From positions 49,165 to 113,164 of the forward strand of contig NZ_JNZA01000024.1 in NCBI RefSeq assembly GCF_000717345.1: DNA of 64,000 bases, read 5' to 3'. The DNA is from Streptomyces lydicus (GTDB lineage: Bacteria; Actinomycetota; Actinomycetes; Streptomycetales; Streptomycetaceae). Every line of letters starts with the position of its first letter. Positions within the stretch are counted from its first letter, which is position 1. Positions 30,295 through 40,014 of the stretch are shown piece after piece. The translations under genes were made by a program, and so were the position numbers. The notes under the pieces are model-generated. The model was not told the origin of the DNA, made no database searches, and was given only the letters and a program-made list of their open reading frames with translations.

Positions 30295-31652
30295 CGTGCG
30301 CCCGCCTCCGTCATCGCGGGGATCGCCGAGATGGCGGTGAACGCCTGCTCGTGGGTGCGGGCCCGGGCCCGGTCGCGGGTGAAGATCTCCCGGGCGACGG
30401 TGGCCAGTGCGGCGCCGGGGGCCTGCAGGTCGAGCCGGCTGGCGCGGGCGACCTCGCGGCTCCACTCGTCCGGCACCGCCGAGGCGCCGCGCAGCGCGCC
30501 GGCCAGCGCACCGCTCATCGTGGCGATCGAGTCGCAGTCCCGGCCGTAGTTGACCGAGCCGAGGACGGTGGTCCGGTAGTCGCCGCGGCCGACCAGCAAC
30601 ATGCCCAGGGCGATGGGGAGTTCCTCGACGGAGTGCAGCCGGGAGGGGCGGCGGGCGCCGAGTGACGGGTTGCGGTAGTCCGGTCCGACGGTGTCGAACG
30701 GGGCGACCGCCGCCCGCAGCGCCACGCCCGCCGAAGCGGGGTCGTCGACCGCGGCCGCGGCCTCGCAGACCGCCTCGATCGCGGCGCGGGTGCCGTCCTT
30801 GGCCAGCCGCAGCGCCTGCACGACGACCGAGGACGGGGTGGCCTCGGGCACGAAGGCGGCGGCCACCGCCGCGGCGAACACCCCGGCGGCCTCCCGCCCG
30901 TACGAGGACTGGTGGGCGCCGGCGATGTCCAGCGCCTCGGCGTAGGCCCGGTCGGGATTGCCGGCGTTGACCACGCCGACCGGCGCCATGTACATCGCCG
31001 CACCGCAGTTGACGATGTTTCCGACGCCGGCCTCGCGCGGGTCGGCGTGGCCGTAGTGCAGCCGCGCCACGATCCACTTCTCGGCGAGGAAGATCCGTTG
31101 CAGCGGCAGCGCCTCGGCCTCCAGCTCCGGGATCCAGCGCGGGGTGCCGATGAGGTCCGGCACGAGGTGGTCGGCGATGTCGTAGGCGTCGAGGTGGTCG
31201 CGCACCGACTCGTAGACCCGGACCAGCGCATGGGTCATGAGGGTGTCGTCGGTGACGTGCCCGTCGCCCTTGTGGTACGGGGCGAGCGGCCGGGCGGTGC
31301 GCCAGTCGTCGTGGAACGGGCCGACGATGCCCTCGACCGGGCCGCCGTGGCGCTTGACGATCTCCTCCGGTGTGCGGCCCTCGACGGGCCCGCCGAGCGC
31401 GTCGCCGACGGCCGCGCCGACCAGCGCGCCGACCGCCCGGTCCTCCAGGGACGGCGTGACGGGCGTACCGGGCGGGGCGGGCCTGACCGCATCGGGCGTG
31501 CGGGGCGTACCCGACGGCGTGACGGGCGTACCGGGCGGGCCGCTGGTGACGGGGGTGACGGTCGGTTTCAGGGTGGTGACCGGCAGGACCTGGGTGGCCT
31601 GGGGGTCGGGGACGCCCGGCACGCCGGGTGTCCGCTCGCTGGTGTACGTCAT
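30291..31652 (-). CDS. ADP-ribosylglycohydrolase family protein (copy 2)
   Basis: 453 residues with a complete ARH domain: ALVGAAVGDALGGPVEGR, T134-D-D-T137 (HVTDDTLM) and the C-terminal NYGRDCDS with D372 and D374, all the residues expected to bind two Mg ions. Residues 1-68 form a Val/Thr/Pro/Gly-rich head with repeating GTPVTP-like units encoded by tandem GTGACGGGCGTACC-like DNA; it is likely disordered. Coupled on both sides by ATGA/GTGA. Known superfamily members remove ADP-ribose from proteins or small molecules. Confidence 0.9.
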   Translation of the reverse strand: MTYTSERTPGVPGVPDPQATQVLPVTTLKPTVTPVTSGPPGTPVTPSGTPRTPDAVRPAPPGTPVTPSLEDRAVGALVGAAVGDALGGPVEGRTPEEIVKRHGGPVEGIVGPFHDDWRTARPLAPYHKGDGHVTDDTLMTHALVRVYESVRDHLDAYDIADHLVPDLIGTPRWIPELEAEALPLQRIFLAEKWIVARLHYGHADPREAGVGNIVNCGAAMYMAPVGVVNAGNPDRAYAEALDIAGAHQSSYGREAAGVFAAAVAAAFVPEATPSSVVVQALRLAKDGTRAAIEAVCEAAAAVDDPASAGVALRAAVAPFDTVGPDYRNPSLGARRPSRLHSVEELPIALGMLLVGRGDYRTTVLGSVNYGRDCDSIATMSGALAGALRGASAVPDEWSREVARASRLDLQAPGAALATVAREIFTRDRARARTHEQAFTAISAIPAMTEAGAR

Positions 31653-32950
31653 GTCCGGATGAGTCCTTCCACGGAGGGCACGGTGGGGGAGTGGTACGGG
31701 CCCGGGCGGGCCTCGGCGACGGTGTCCGGCGGGGTCTGCGGAGCGGTCAGCTCGGTGCGGGCGAGCAGCCCGGCCAGCTCGACGAGGTCCGTGCCGGCCA
31801 GCCGCGGCAGCGCACAGCCGGAGAGCACCCGGCAGGCGTTGCGCCAGGTGCGCGGAAGGGCGGTGCTGCCGCCGAGCGCGCCGGTCAGCGCCCCGGCGAG
31901 GGCGGGCGCGGAGTCGGCGACCCGGGAGAGGCAGGCGGCGGCCGGTACCGCCTCGGTGACCTGCCCGTCGGTGGCCAGGGCGAGGGCCAGCGCCACGGGC
32001 ACGGTCTCGGCGGCGGCGATGCCGTAGCTGTAGACGTGGTCGACGATCTCGTGCTCCAGCACGGGCACCAGCGCGAAGCCGTGGCCGTGCCCGTGGTGCC
32101 CGCACCGGCCGGGGCGGTCGGCGGCGACGGCCTCGGCCAGCCGCACCGCGTGCAGCGCGTTGCGGCGGATCTCGGTTCCCTCGGGCAGCTGGCCGAGGGC
32201 GGCGTCCACGCAGTCGGCGGCCGGCCGGCCGCCCAGCGCGGCGGCGACCGCCGCGGCCATCGCCCGGGCGCCGTGCACCCCGTCGCCGTCCTGGGTGTAG
32301 CGCGCGTCGTACTCCGCCAGGTCGGCGGCGGCGGCCGGCTCGCCCGGGTGCACCACGGCGAGGACGGCGGCCCGCACGCAGGCCGCGTCGTCGAAGAAGT
32401 GCGGGTTGTCGTGGCCGGTGGCGGGCGGCCGCAGCCCGGCGGCGAGGTTGCCGAGCCCGGCCCGTACGGAGATCCGGGCGCGCAGCGGCAGCACCGCGGA
32501 CTCCACCTCGGGCGCCCGGTCGGCGGCCGCGGCGACCTCGTTGGCCAGCGCGTTCCAGGCAAGGTCGAGCGCGGCCCGCATCCGGCGGTCCCGCCCCAGA
32601 TCGCTGAGCAGCGCGTCGGCGGCGGTGAGCACCGACTCCGCGGTGAAGGCCGCCCACTCGGCGTCGTCGGACGGGCCGAGGCGCAGCGGCTCCGGCGGCT
32701 GGTTGAGCGCGATCGGCACCGGCAGCGTGGTGGTGGCGTTCTGCTCGGCGAAGGTGTCCAGCTCGCGGGTGAGCCGGCGGGTCCATTCCGGCATCCGCGC
32801 GGCCCGGTGCCGCGCCGCGGGCCAGCCCGCGGCGTCCCCGGCGGCCAGCCCCAGCAGCAGCCCCTCGATGCGGCACCGGGCGCCGGCCGCCTCGACGGGG
32901 CGTGCCGGGGCCGGGCCGGGAGCCTGCCACGGGCCGGGCCGGCCGCTCAT
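31649..32950 (-). CDS. Degenerate ADP-ribosylglycohydrolase paralog (copy 3)
   Basis: 433 residues aligned by eye with its neighbours: IEGLLLGLAAGDAAGWP corresponds to the first helix, SDDAEW (94-99) to TDDT, and SRVADSAPALAGALTG to GRDADTTAAVAGALAG. In the last motif the first metal-binding Asp is Val (V344), while D346 is kept. A GHHGHGHG run lies at 284-291. Loss of one ligand suggests reduced or altered activity, or a structural role with the other paralogs. Coupled by ATGA on both sides. Confidence 0.78.
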   Translation of the reverse strand: MSGRPGPWQAPGPAPARPVEAAGARCRIEGLLLGLAAGDAAGWPAARHRAARMPEWTRRLTRELDTFAEQNATTTLPVPIALNQPPEPLRLGPSDDAEWAAFTAESVLTAADALLSDLGRDRRMRAALDLAWNALANEVAAAADRAPEVESAVLPLRARISVRAGLGNLAAGLRPPATGHDNPHFFDDAACVRAAVLAVVHPGEPAAAADLAEYDARYTQDGDGVHGARAMAAAVAAALGGRPAADCVDAALGQLPEGTEIRRNALHAVRLAEAVAADRPGRCGHHGHGHGFALVPVLEHEIVDHVYSYGIAAAETVPVALALALATDGQVTEAVPAAACLSRVADSAPALAGALTGALGGSTALPRTWRNACRVLSGCALPRLAGTDLVELAGLLARTELTAPQTPPDTVAEARPGPYHSPTVPSVEGLIRT

Positions 32951-34113
32951 CCGGCCCTCACCCCGGCCGGGGCGCCGGTCCCGGCGTCCGTCCCGTACGC
33001 GGCCCACGGCCCGGCCGCGGGGCCCGGTGCGGCGGCCGTGCCGCCCGGCGCCAGCAGGTCGGCGATGTCCAGGACGTGGTAGCCGGCCATCGACGGCAGA
33101 CAGCTGCCGCGCGCCGGGCCGATGGCGGCGGTCCAGGTCTCCGGGAGGGCGGCGGCGCCGCACAGCGCCCCGGCCAGTGCGCCGGCCACCGCCGCCGTGG
33201 TGTCGGCGTCGCGGCCCATGTTGACCGCCGTCAGCACCGACCCGGCGAAGTCGCCGTGGGCCGCCGCGAACGCCCCGAAGGCCAGTCCGACGGCCTCCGG
33301 CGCCAGGTCGGTCCACGGGTAGCCGCCGACCACGACGGCGGACCGCACGGCGCGCTCGGTGCCCAGCCGGGTGATGCCCGGATCGTGCCGGCAGCGCTGG
33401 GCGGCGCTGATCGCGCGGCGCAGCGAGCGGGCGGTCCAGGAGTCCTCCGGTACGACCGACAGGGCGGCGGCGATCACCGTGTCGGTGATGGAGGTCCCCC
33501 CTGGGCGGGGGCCGGCCGAAGGTCCCTGGGGGAGGGCGACCATCGCGGCGGCGACCCCCGCGGCCACCGCCCGGCCGCCGTAGATCCCCTCGCCGTCATG
33601 GCTGACCGTGCCGTCGATGGCGACCAGCCGGGCCGCCTCGGTGGGGCGTCCGGCGGCGAACACCCCGAACGGCGCGGCGCGCATCGCCAGCCCGTCGCTC
33701 CAGGCGTGCCGGTGCTGGGCGGAGATCGGGGCGGCCAGCCCGCGGCGCAGGTTCTCCAGGGTGCCGCGCTCGCTGAAGCCCGCGCCGCGGAACGGCCCCT
33801 CGTCGCGGTCGGCGATCCACCGGTGCCAGGCCGCCTCGACGTGCGCGACGGTCAGTGCCGACCCGTGCGCGGCCAGCAGCAGCCCCGAGAAGATGGCGTA
33901 CTCGGTGTCGTCGGTACCGGCCGGATCGTCCTCGACGTAGCCCTCGATGCGGCCCCACCGCTGCCGGATCTGCGAGGGCTTCATGTTCTCCGCGGGCGCG
34001 CCGAGCGCGTCCCCGACGGCGAGTCCCAGCAGCGCGCCGCGGGCCCGGTCGCGGACGTCGCCGGCGGCGCCGGGAGAGCCCGGCTGCGGGGGCTCGGGGT
34101 GCGCTGCGCTCAT
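32947..34113 (-). CDS. ADP-ribosylglycohydrolase family protein (copy 4, first gene of operon)
   Basis: 388 residues with a canonical ARH domain: GALLGLAVGDALGAPAEN, T67-D-D-T70-E (GTDDTEYA), and NMGRDADTT with D302 and D304. It is the promoter-proximal gene of the six-gene unit. Residues 194-208 (LPQGPSAGPRPGGTS) are encoded by a hairpin repeat (33490-33537) and look like an in-frame insertion. The ATG at 34113 is the natural start; the frame extends upstream into the divergent promoter region. Confidence 0.9.
   Translation of the reverse strand: MSAAHPEPPQPGSPGAAGDVRDRARGALLGLAVGDALGAPAENMKPSQIRQRWGRIEGYVEDDPAGTDDTEYAIFSGLLLAAHGSALTVAHVEAAWHRWIADRDEGPFRGAGFSERGTLENLRRGLAAPISAQHRHAWSDGLAMRAAPFGVFAAGRPTEAARLVAIDGTVSHDGEGIYGGRAVAAGVAAAMVALPQGPSAGPRPGGTSITDTVIAAALSVVPEDSWTARSLRRAISAAQRCRHDPGITRLGTERAVRSAVVVGGYPWTDLAPEAVGLAFGAFAAAHGDFAGSVLTAVNMGRDADTTAAVAGALAGALCGAAALPETWTAAIGPARGSCLPSMAGYHVLDIADLLAPGGTAAAPGPAAGPWAAYGTDAGTGAPAGVRAG
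33490..33537. repeat. REP-like hairpin inside a coding region
   Basis: TCCCCC ... GGGGGA arms about a GC-rich centre with the CCTGGGGGAG end also seen at 8871. It encodes a Gly/Pro-rich loop in copy 4 of the ADP-ribosylglycohydrolase set. Confidence 0.45.
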
Positions 34114-34234
34114 GCTGCTATCCGTGCCACGCGGCGGCCCGGCTCTCCTCTCCCGCGCGGCCGCGTCACCCGGTCGACTCCACCGGAAGACACCGCCGGA
34201 GGGCCCCGACACCCTCTGTGACGGGGATCTCAAC

Positions 34235-34322
34235 GCCGAACTTCGGAGAAAACCGCAGGTCAGCGCAGTAAGTTCGGCCTTCCTTGCTAGCGGCGGAGGG
34301 TGCTGGGCGCCTAACTTCGAGG
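34235..34322. promoter_or_regulatory. Repeated AACTTCG motif in the divergent promoter region
   Basis: Three copies of AACTTCG: one in the near-palindrome GCCGAACTTCGG (34235-34246), one inverted (AAGTTCGGC, 34270-34278) and one at 34313-34322. GCCGAACTT and AAGTTCGGC also form an inverted pair. They lie between the ADP-ribosylglycohydrolase operon and the VIT gene. Regulator unknown. Confidence 0.4.
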
Positions 34323-34381
34323 TGTTCCAGGGGGAAGTGCCGCCATCGGCCCACACCTCGCTGAAGGGAGTAGGTCCCGAT

Positions 34382-35122
34382 ATGTCCGTCATGGAGATCA
34401 TGGACGCCGCGGCACCGACGCATGTGGCGCACCGCGACAACCACACCCACCGCGATGTGAACGGTGGCTGGCTGCGCCCCGCCGTCTTCGGCGCGATGGA
34501 CGGGCTGGTCTCGAACCTCGCCCTGATGACGGGCGTCGCGGGCGGCGCCCTGTCGCAGCAGACCATCATCATCACCGGTCTGGCCGGCCTCGCCGCCGGC
34601 GCCTTCTCGATGGCCGCGGGCGAGTACACCTCGGTCGCCTCGCAGCGCGAGCTGGTGCAGGCCGAGCTGGACGTCGAGCGCGCCGAGCTGCGCAAGCACC
34701 CCGCGGACGAGCTGGAGGAGCTGGCCGCGCTCTACGAGTCCCGCGGCGTCGAGCCGGCTCTCGCGCGCCAGGTCGCCGAGCAGCTTTCCCGGGACCCCGA
34801 ACAGGCCCTGGAGATTCACGCCCGCGAGGAATTGGGTATTGACCCCTCGGACCTTCCGTCGCCCGCCGTGGCCGCCATTTCCTCCTTCGGATCATTTGCT
34901 CTCGGCGCGCTTTTGCCTGTTCTTCCTTACCTGTTGGGTGCGTCCGCGATCTGGCCCGCGGTGCTGCTCGCGCTGGTCGGGCTCTTCGCCTGTGGCGCGG
35001 TCGTGGCGCGGGTGACGGCACGCTCCTGGTGGTTCAGCGGACTGCGCCAACTCGCCCTGGGCGGCGCCGCCGCGGGTGTGACATACGCCCTGGGAGCGCT
35101 CTTCGGCACCGTCGTGGGGTGA
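34382..35122 (+). CDS. VIT1/CCC1 family metal transporter
   Basis: 246 residues with the family N-terminus WLRPAVFGAMDGLVSNLALMTGVAGG, then AAGAFSMAAGEYTSVASQRE, where Glu/Met residues help bind iron or manganese, a cytoplasmic helical segment rich in Glu (about 95-150), and three further membrane helices. VIT/CCC1 proteins move Fe2+ or Mn2+ out of the cytoplasm. A GAAGGGAG ribosome-binding site is about 11 bases upstream. Divergent from the ADP-ribosylglycohydrolase operon, 268 bases between starts. Confidence 0.9.
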   Translation: MSVMEIMDAAAPTHVAHRDNHTHRDVNGGWLRPAVFGAMDGLVSNLALMTGVAGGALSQQTIIITGLAGLAAGAFSMAAGEYTSVASQRELVQAELDVERAELRKHPADELEELAALYESRGVEPALARQVAEQLSRDPEQALEIHAREELGIDPSDLPSPAVAAISSFGSFALGALLPVLPYLLGASAIWPAVLLALVGLFACGAVVARVTARSWWFSGLRQLALGGAAAGVTYALGALFGTVVG

Positions 35123-35142
35123 CGAGTCATACGGGTGACTGC

Positions 35143-35180
35143 ATAATGACCGCGTTACCCAGCGGTTTCGGTTCGTTGAC
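35143..35180 (-). promoter_or_regulatory. GlnR-type box upstream of gltB
   Basis: Read on the minus strand: GTCAA-N6-GAAAC-N6-GTAAC-N6-ATTAT. The known Streptomyces GlnR pattern is gTnAc-n6-GaAAc repeated with 6-nt gaps, so three of the four boxes match well and the last is poor. It lies about 235 bases before the gltB start. Confidence 0.5.
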
Positions 35181-35333
35181 GACCGGGCATAAGCCCGAGG
35201 CGTCGCGGGCAATGTCGCTCGCCGGACGCCGCCTTGTGAGACGGCCCTGATTCCGTCCGCGTCCTTGACCACCGCGCCTGCGGTGTCCGCATGTTGGAAG
35301 CCCCTTTTCGCTTTTCGAGAAGGGAGCCATCCT

Positions 35334-35349
35334 GTAACCTGCACGAAAT
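35334..35349 (+). promoter_or_regulatory. Second GlnR-like half site overlapping a -10
   Basis: GTAAC-CTGCAC-GAAAT is one a-b GlnR pair on the plus strand; it includes TAACCT, a possible -10 for gltB, about 73 bases before the start codon. Confidence 0.45.
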
Positions 35350-35412
35350 TTCGCGGAGGGCCAACGTCGTCCCTCGGCAATGCCTATGCCACGACGACGT
35401 ATGGGAGAGCCG

Positions 35413-38400
35413 ATGCGCTTCGCGTCCACGCACTCCGCGACCACCGACGGCGCCACCGCCGCCTGGTCGCCCATGGACGGGCGCCCCGCCCAGCAGGGGA
35501 TGTACGACCCGCGCAACGAGCACGACGCCTGCGGCGTCGGCTTCGTGGCCACCCTCACCGGCGAGGCCAGCCACGCACTGGTCGAGCAGGCCCTCACCGT
35601 CCTGACCAACCTGGAGCACCGCGGTGCCACCGGCTCCGAGCCCGACTCGGGCGACGGCGCCGGCATCCTGCTCCAGGTGCCGGACGCGTTCCTGCGTGAG
35701 AACGTGACCTTCGAGCTCCCCGAGGCCGGCGGGTACGCCGTCGGCATCGCCTTCCTGCCGTCCGAGGCCCAGGAAGCGGCCGCCGCCGTCTCGGCCATCG
35801 AGACGATCGCCGCCGAAGAGGGCCTGGACGTCCTCGGCTGGCGCGTCGTCCCGGTCGCCCCCCAGCTCCTCGGCAACGGCGCCCGCGCCACCATGCCGGC
35901 CTTCTCCCAGCTGTTCGTCGGCGACGGCGAGAACACCGGCCTGGCCCTGGACCGCAAGGCGTTCGCGCTGCGCAAGCGCGCCGAGCGCGAGGCGGGCGTC
36001 TACTTCCCCTCGCTGTCCGCGCGGACCCTCGTCTACAAGGGCATGCTGACCACCGGCCAGCTGGAGCCCTTCTTCCCGGACCTGTCCGACCGCCGCTTCG
36101 CCACCGCCATCGCGCTGGTCCACTCGCGGTTCTCCACCAACACCTTCCCGAGCTGGCCGCTGGCCCACCCGTACCGCTTCGTCGCGCACAACGGCGAGAT
36201 CAACACGGTCAAGGGCAACCGCAACTGGATGCGCGCCCGCGAGTCCCAGCTCGCCTCCGAACTCTTCGGCGAGCAGGACCTCGCGCGGATCTTCCCCGTC
36301 TGCACCCCGGACGCCTCCGACTCCGCCTCCTTCGACGAGGTCCTGGAACTGCTCCACCTCGGCGGCCGCTCGCTGCCGCACTCGGTGCTGATGATGGTCC
36401 CCGAGGCGTGGGAGAACTCCACCGCCATGGACCCGGCCCGGCGCGCCTTCTACCAGTACCACTCCACCCTGATGGAGCCCTGGGACGGCCCGGCCTGCGT
36501 CACCTTCACCGACGGCACCCAGGTCGGCGCGGTCCTCGACCGCAACGGTCTGCGCCCGGGCCGCTACTGGGTCACCGACGACGGCCTGGTCGTGCTGTCC
36601 TCCGAGGTCGGCGTCCTGGACATCGACCCCGCGAAGGTCGTCCGCAAGGGCCGCCTGCAGCCCGGCCGGATGTTCCTCGTGGACACCGCCGAGGGCCGCA
36701 TCATCGAGGACGACGAGATCAAGGCGCAGCTCGCCGCCGAGCAGCCCTACCAGGAGTGGCTGGACTCCGGCCTGATCGAACTGGCCGACCTGCCCGAGCG
36801 CGAGCACATCGTGCACACCCACGCCTCGGTCACCCGCCGCCAGCAGACCTTCGGCTACACCGAGGAAGAGCTCCGCGTCATCCTCGCCCCGATGGCCAAG
36901 GCCGGCGCCGAACCGATCGGCTCGATGGGCACCGACTCGCCGATCGCCGCGCTCTCCGAGCGCCCCCGGCTGCTCTTCGACTACTTCACCCAGCTCTTCG
37001 CGCAGGTCACCAACCCGCCGCTGGACGCCATCCGCGAGGAACTGGTCACCTCGCTGATCTCCTCGCTCGGCCCCCAGGGCAACCTCCTGGAGCCCACCGC
37101 GGCCGCCTGCCGCAGCGTGACCCTGCCCTTCCCGGTCATCGACAACGACGAGCTGGCCAAGCTCGTCCACATCAACGCCGACGGCGACATGCCCGGCATG
37201 AAGGCCGTCACCCTCTCCGGCCTCTACCGGGTCTCCGGCGGCGGCGAGTCGCTGGCCGCCCGCATCGAGGAGATCTGCGCCGAGGCCGACGCCGCCATCG
37301 ACGACGGCGCCCGGCTGATCGTGCTCTCCGACCGGCACTCCGACGCCGAGCACGCGCCGATCCCGTCGCTGCTGCTGACCGCCGCGGTCCACCACCACCT
37401 CATCGGCACCAAGGAGCGCACCAAGGTCGGTCTGCTCGTCGAGGCCGGCGACGTCCGCGAGGTGCACCACATCGCGCTGCTCATCGGCTACGGCGCGGCC
37501 GCGGTCAACCCGTACCTGGCCATGGAGTCCGTCGAGGACCTCGTCCGCGCCGGCACCTTCCTGCCCGGCGTCGACACCGAGACCGCGATCAAGAACCTCA
37601 TCAAGGCGCTCGGCAAGGGCGTCCTGAAGGTCATGTCCAAGATGGGCATCTCCACCGTCGCCTCCTACCGCGGCGCGCAGGTCTTCGAGGCCGTCGGCCT
37701 GGACGAGGAGTTCGTCGCCAAGTACTTCCACGGCACCGCCACCAAGATCGGCGGCGCCGGCCTGGACGTCATCGCCAAGGAGGTCGCCGCCCGGCACGCC
37801 AAGGCGTACCCGGCGTCCGGCATCGCCGCCACGCACCGCGCGCTGGAGATCGGCGGCGAGTACCAGTGGCGCCGCGAGGGCGAACCGCACCTCTTCGACC
37901 CGGACACCGTCTTCCGGCTCCAGCACTCCACCCGCTCGCGCCGCTACGACATCTTCAAGCAGTACACCGAAAGGGTGAACGAGCAGTCCCAGCGGCTGAT
38001 GACGCTGCGCGGCCTGTTCGGCTTCAAGAGCGACCGCGAGCCGATCTCCCTCGACGAGGTCGAGCCCGTGTCGGAGATCGTCAAGCGCTTCTCCACCGGC
38101 GCGATGTCGTACGGCTCCATCTCCAAGGAGGCGCACGAGACCCTCGCCATCGCCATGAACCAGCTGGGCGGCAAGTCCAACACCGGTGAGGGCGGCGAGG
38201 ACCCGGAGCGGCTCTACGACCCGGCGCGCCGCTCGTCCATCAAGCAGGTCGCCTCCGGCCGCTTCGGTGTGACCAGCGAGTACCTCGTCAACTCCGACGA
38301 CATCCAGATCAAGATGGCGCAGGGCGCCAAGCCCGGCGAGGGCGGCCAGCTGCCCGGCCACAAGGTCTACCCCTGGGTCGCCAAGACCCGGCACTCCACC

Positions 38401-40014
38401 CCGGGCGTCGGCCTGATCTCCCCGCCGCCGCACCACGACATCTACTCCATCGAGGACCTGGCTCAGCTGATCCACGACCTCAAGAACGCCAACCCGGCGG
38501 CCCGCATCCACGTGAAGCTGGTCTCCGAGGTCGGCGTCGGCACGGTCGCCGCGGGCGTCTCCAAGGCGCACGCGGACGTGGTCCTGATCTCCGGCCACGA
38601 CGGCGGCACCGGCGCGTCCCCGCTCACCTCGCTCAAGCACGCCGGCGGCCCCTGGGAGCTGGGCCTGGCCGAGACCCAGCAGACGCTGCTGCTCAACGGC
38701 CTGCGCGACCGCATCGTCGTGCAGACCGACGGCCAGCTCAAGACCGGCCGCGACGTCGTCATCGCCGCCCTGCTGGGCGCCGAGGAGTACGGCTTCGCCA
38801 CCGCCCCGCTGGTGGTCTCCGGCTGCGTCATGATGCGCGTCTGCCACCTGGACACCTGCCCGGTCGGCATCGCCACCCAGAACCCGACGCTGCGCGAGCG
38901 CTTCAGCGGCAAGGCCGAGTACATCGTCAACTTCTTCCAGTTCATCGCCGAAGAGGTCCGCGAACTCCTCGCCGAGCTGGGCTTCCGCACCCTGGAGGAG
39001 GCCGTCGGCCACGCCGAGCTGCTCGACACCGGCAAGGCCGTGGACCACTGGAAGGCGCAGGGCCTGGACCTGGCCCCGCTGCTGCACGTCCCCGAGCTGC
39101 CCGAGGGCGCGGTCCGCCACCGGATCACCGCCCAGGACCACGGTCTGGAGAAGGCGCTCGACAACGAGCTGATCAAGCTCGCCGCCGACGCGCTGGCCGC
39201 CGACACCGCCGAGGCTGCACAGCCGGTCCGCGCGCAGGTCGCGGTCCGCAACATCAACCGCACGGTCGGCACCATGCTGGGCCACGAGGTGACGAAGAAG
39301 TTCGGTGGCGCGGGCCTGCCCGACGACACCATCGACATCACCTTCACCGGTTCCGCCGGCCAGTCCTTCGGCGCGTTCCTGCCGCGCGGCGTCACGCTGC
39401 GGCTGGAGGGCGACGCCAACGACTACGTCGGCAAGGGCCTCTCCGGCGGCCGGATCGTGGTCCGCCCGGACCGCGGCGCCGACCACCTCGCGGAGTACTC
39501 CACCATCGCGGGCAACACCCTCGCCTACGGCGCCACCGGCGGCGAGCTGTTCCTGCGCGGCCGGGTCGGCGAGCGCTTCTGCGTCCGCAACTCCGGTGCC
39601 ACGGTGGTCTCCGAGGGTGTCGGCGACCACGGCTGCGAGTACATGACCGGTGGCAACGCGGTCGTCCTCGGTGAGACCGGCCGTAACTTCGCGGCCGGCA
39701 TGTCCGGCGGTTTCGCCTACGTCATCGACCTGGACCCGGCCAACGTCAACAAGGAGATGACCGGCGCGGTCAACGCGCTGGACGACGCCGACAGGCAGTG
39801 GCTGCACGACGTGGTGCGTCGCCACCAGGAGGAGACCGGCTCCACCGTGGCCGCCAAGCTCCTCGCCGACTGGGATGCCGCGGCCGCGCGGTTCAGCAAG
39901 GTCATCCCGCCCACGTACCAGGCAGTGCTCGTCGCCAAGGAAGCCGCCGAGCTGGCCGGGCTCTCCGAGTCCGAGACCCACGAGAAGATGATGGAGGCGG
40001 CGACCAATGGCTGA
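35413..40014 (+). CDS. gltB: Glutamate synthase large subunit
   Basis: The 1533-residue alpha subunit of NADPH-GOGAT forms two glutamates from glutamine and 2-oxoglutarate. After a 39-residue propeptide comes the catalytic Cys40 ([10 protein letters not shown]), which becomes the N-terminus of the mature amidotransferase domain. The FMN/synthase domain holds [22 protein letters not shown] and the [3Fe-4S] Cys motif [12 protein letters not shown]; the C-terminal GXGXG beta-helix domain ends the protein. The ATG at 35413 has GGGAGAG upstream; in-frame ATGs at 35380 and 35401 lack one. Confidence 0.97.
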   Translation: MRFASTHSATTDGATAAWSPMDGRPAQQGMYDPRNEHDACGVGFVATLTGEASHALVEQALTVLTNLEHRGATGSEPDSGDGAGILLQVPDAFLRENVTFELPEAGGYAVGIAFLPSEAQEAAAAVSAIETIAAEEGLDVLGWRVVPVAPQLLGNGARATMPAFSQLFVGDGENTGLALDRKAFALRKRAEREAGVYFPSLSARTLVYKGMLTTGQLEPFFPDLSDRRFATAIALVHSRFSTNTFPSWPLAHPYRFVAHNGEINTVKGNRNWMRARESQLASELFGEQDLARIFPVCTPDASDSASFDEVLELLHLGGRSLPHSVLMMVPEAWENSTAMDPARRAFYQYHSTLMEPWDGPACVTFTDGTQVGAVLDRNGLRPGRYWVTDDGLVVLSSEVGVLDIDPAKVVRKGRLQPGRMFLVDTAEGRIIEDDEIKAQLAAEQPYQEWLDSGLIELADLPEREHIVHTHASVTRRQQTFGYTEEELRVILAPMAKAGAEPIGSMGTDSPIAALSERPRLLFDYFTQLFAQVTNPPLDAIREELVTSLISSLGPQGNLLEPTAAACRSVTLPFPVIDNDELAKLVHINADGDMPGMKAVTLSGLYRVSGGGESLAARIEEICAEADAAIDDGARLIVLSDRHSDAEHAPIPSLLLTAAVHHHLIGTKERTKVGLLVEAGDVREVHHIALLIGYGAAAVNPYLAMESVEDLVRAGTFLPGVDTETAIKNLIKALGKGVLKVMSKMGISTVASYRGAQVFEAVGLDEEFVAKYFHGTATKIGGAGLDVIAKEVAARHAKAYPASGIAATHRALEIGGEYQWRREGEPHLFDPDTVFRLQHSTRSRRYDIFKQYTERVNEQSQRLMTLRGLFGFKSDREPISLDEVEPVSEIVKRFSTGAMSYGSISKEAHETLAIAMNQLGGKSNTGEGGEDPERLYDPARRSSIKQVASGRFGVTSEYLVNSDDIQIKMAQGAKPGEGGQLPGHKVYPWVAKTRHSTPGVGLISPPPHHDIYSIEDLAQLIHDLKNANPAARIHVKLVSEVGVGTVAAGVSKAHADVVLISGHDGGTGASPLTSLKHAGGPWELGLAETQQTLLLNGLRDRIVVQTDGQLKTGRDVVIAALLGAEEYGFATAPLVVSGCVMMRVCHLDTCPVGIATQNPTLRERFSGKAEYIVNFFQFIAEEVRELLAELGFRTLEEAVGHAELLDTGKAVDHWKAQGLDLAPLLHVPELPEGAVRHRITAQDHGLEKALDNELIKLAADALAADTAEAAQPVRAQVAVRNINRTVGTMLGHEVTKKFGGAGLPDDTIDITFTGSAGQSFGAFLPRGVTLRLEGDANDYVGKGLSGGRIVVRPDRGADHLAEYSTIAGNTLAYGATGGELFLRGRVGERFCVRNSGATVVSEGVGDHGCEYMTGGNAVVLGETGRNFAAGMSGGFAYVIDLDPANVNKEMTGAVNALDDADRQWLHDVVRRHQEETGSTVAAKLLADWDAAAARFSKVIPPTYQAVLVAKEAAELAGLSESETHEKMMEAATNG

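Noticed and set aside
26478..34113. A DarTG-like or other ADP-ribosylation toxin-antitoxin system
   Set aside because: There is no ADP-ribosyltransferase or macrodomain gene next to the four glycohydrolases, and the operon includes CoA-ester enzymes instead.
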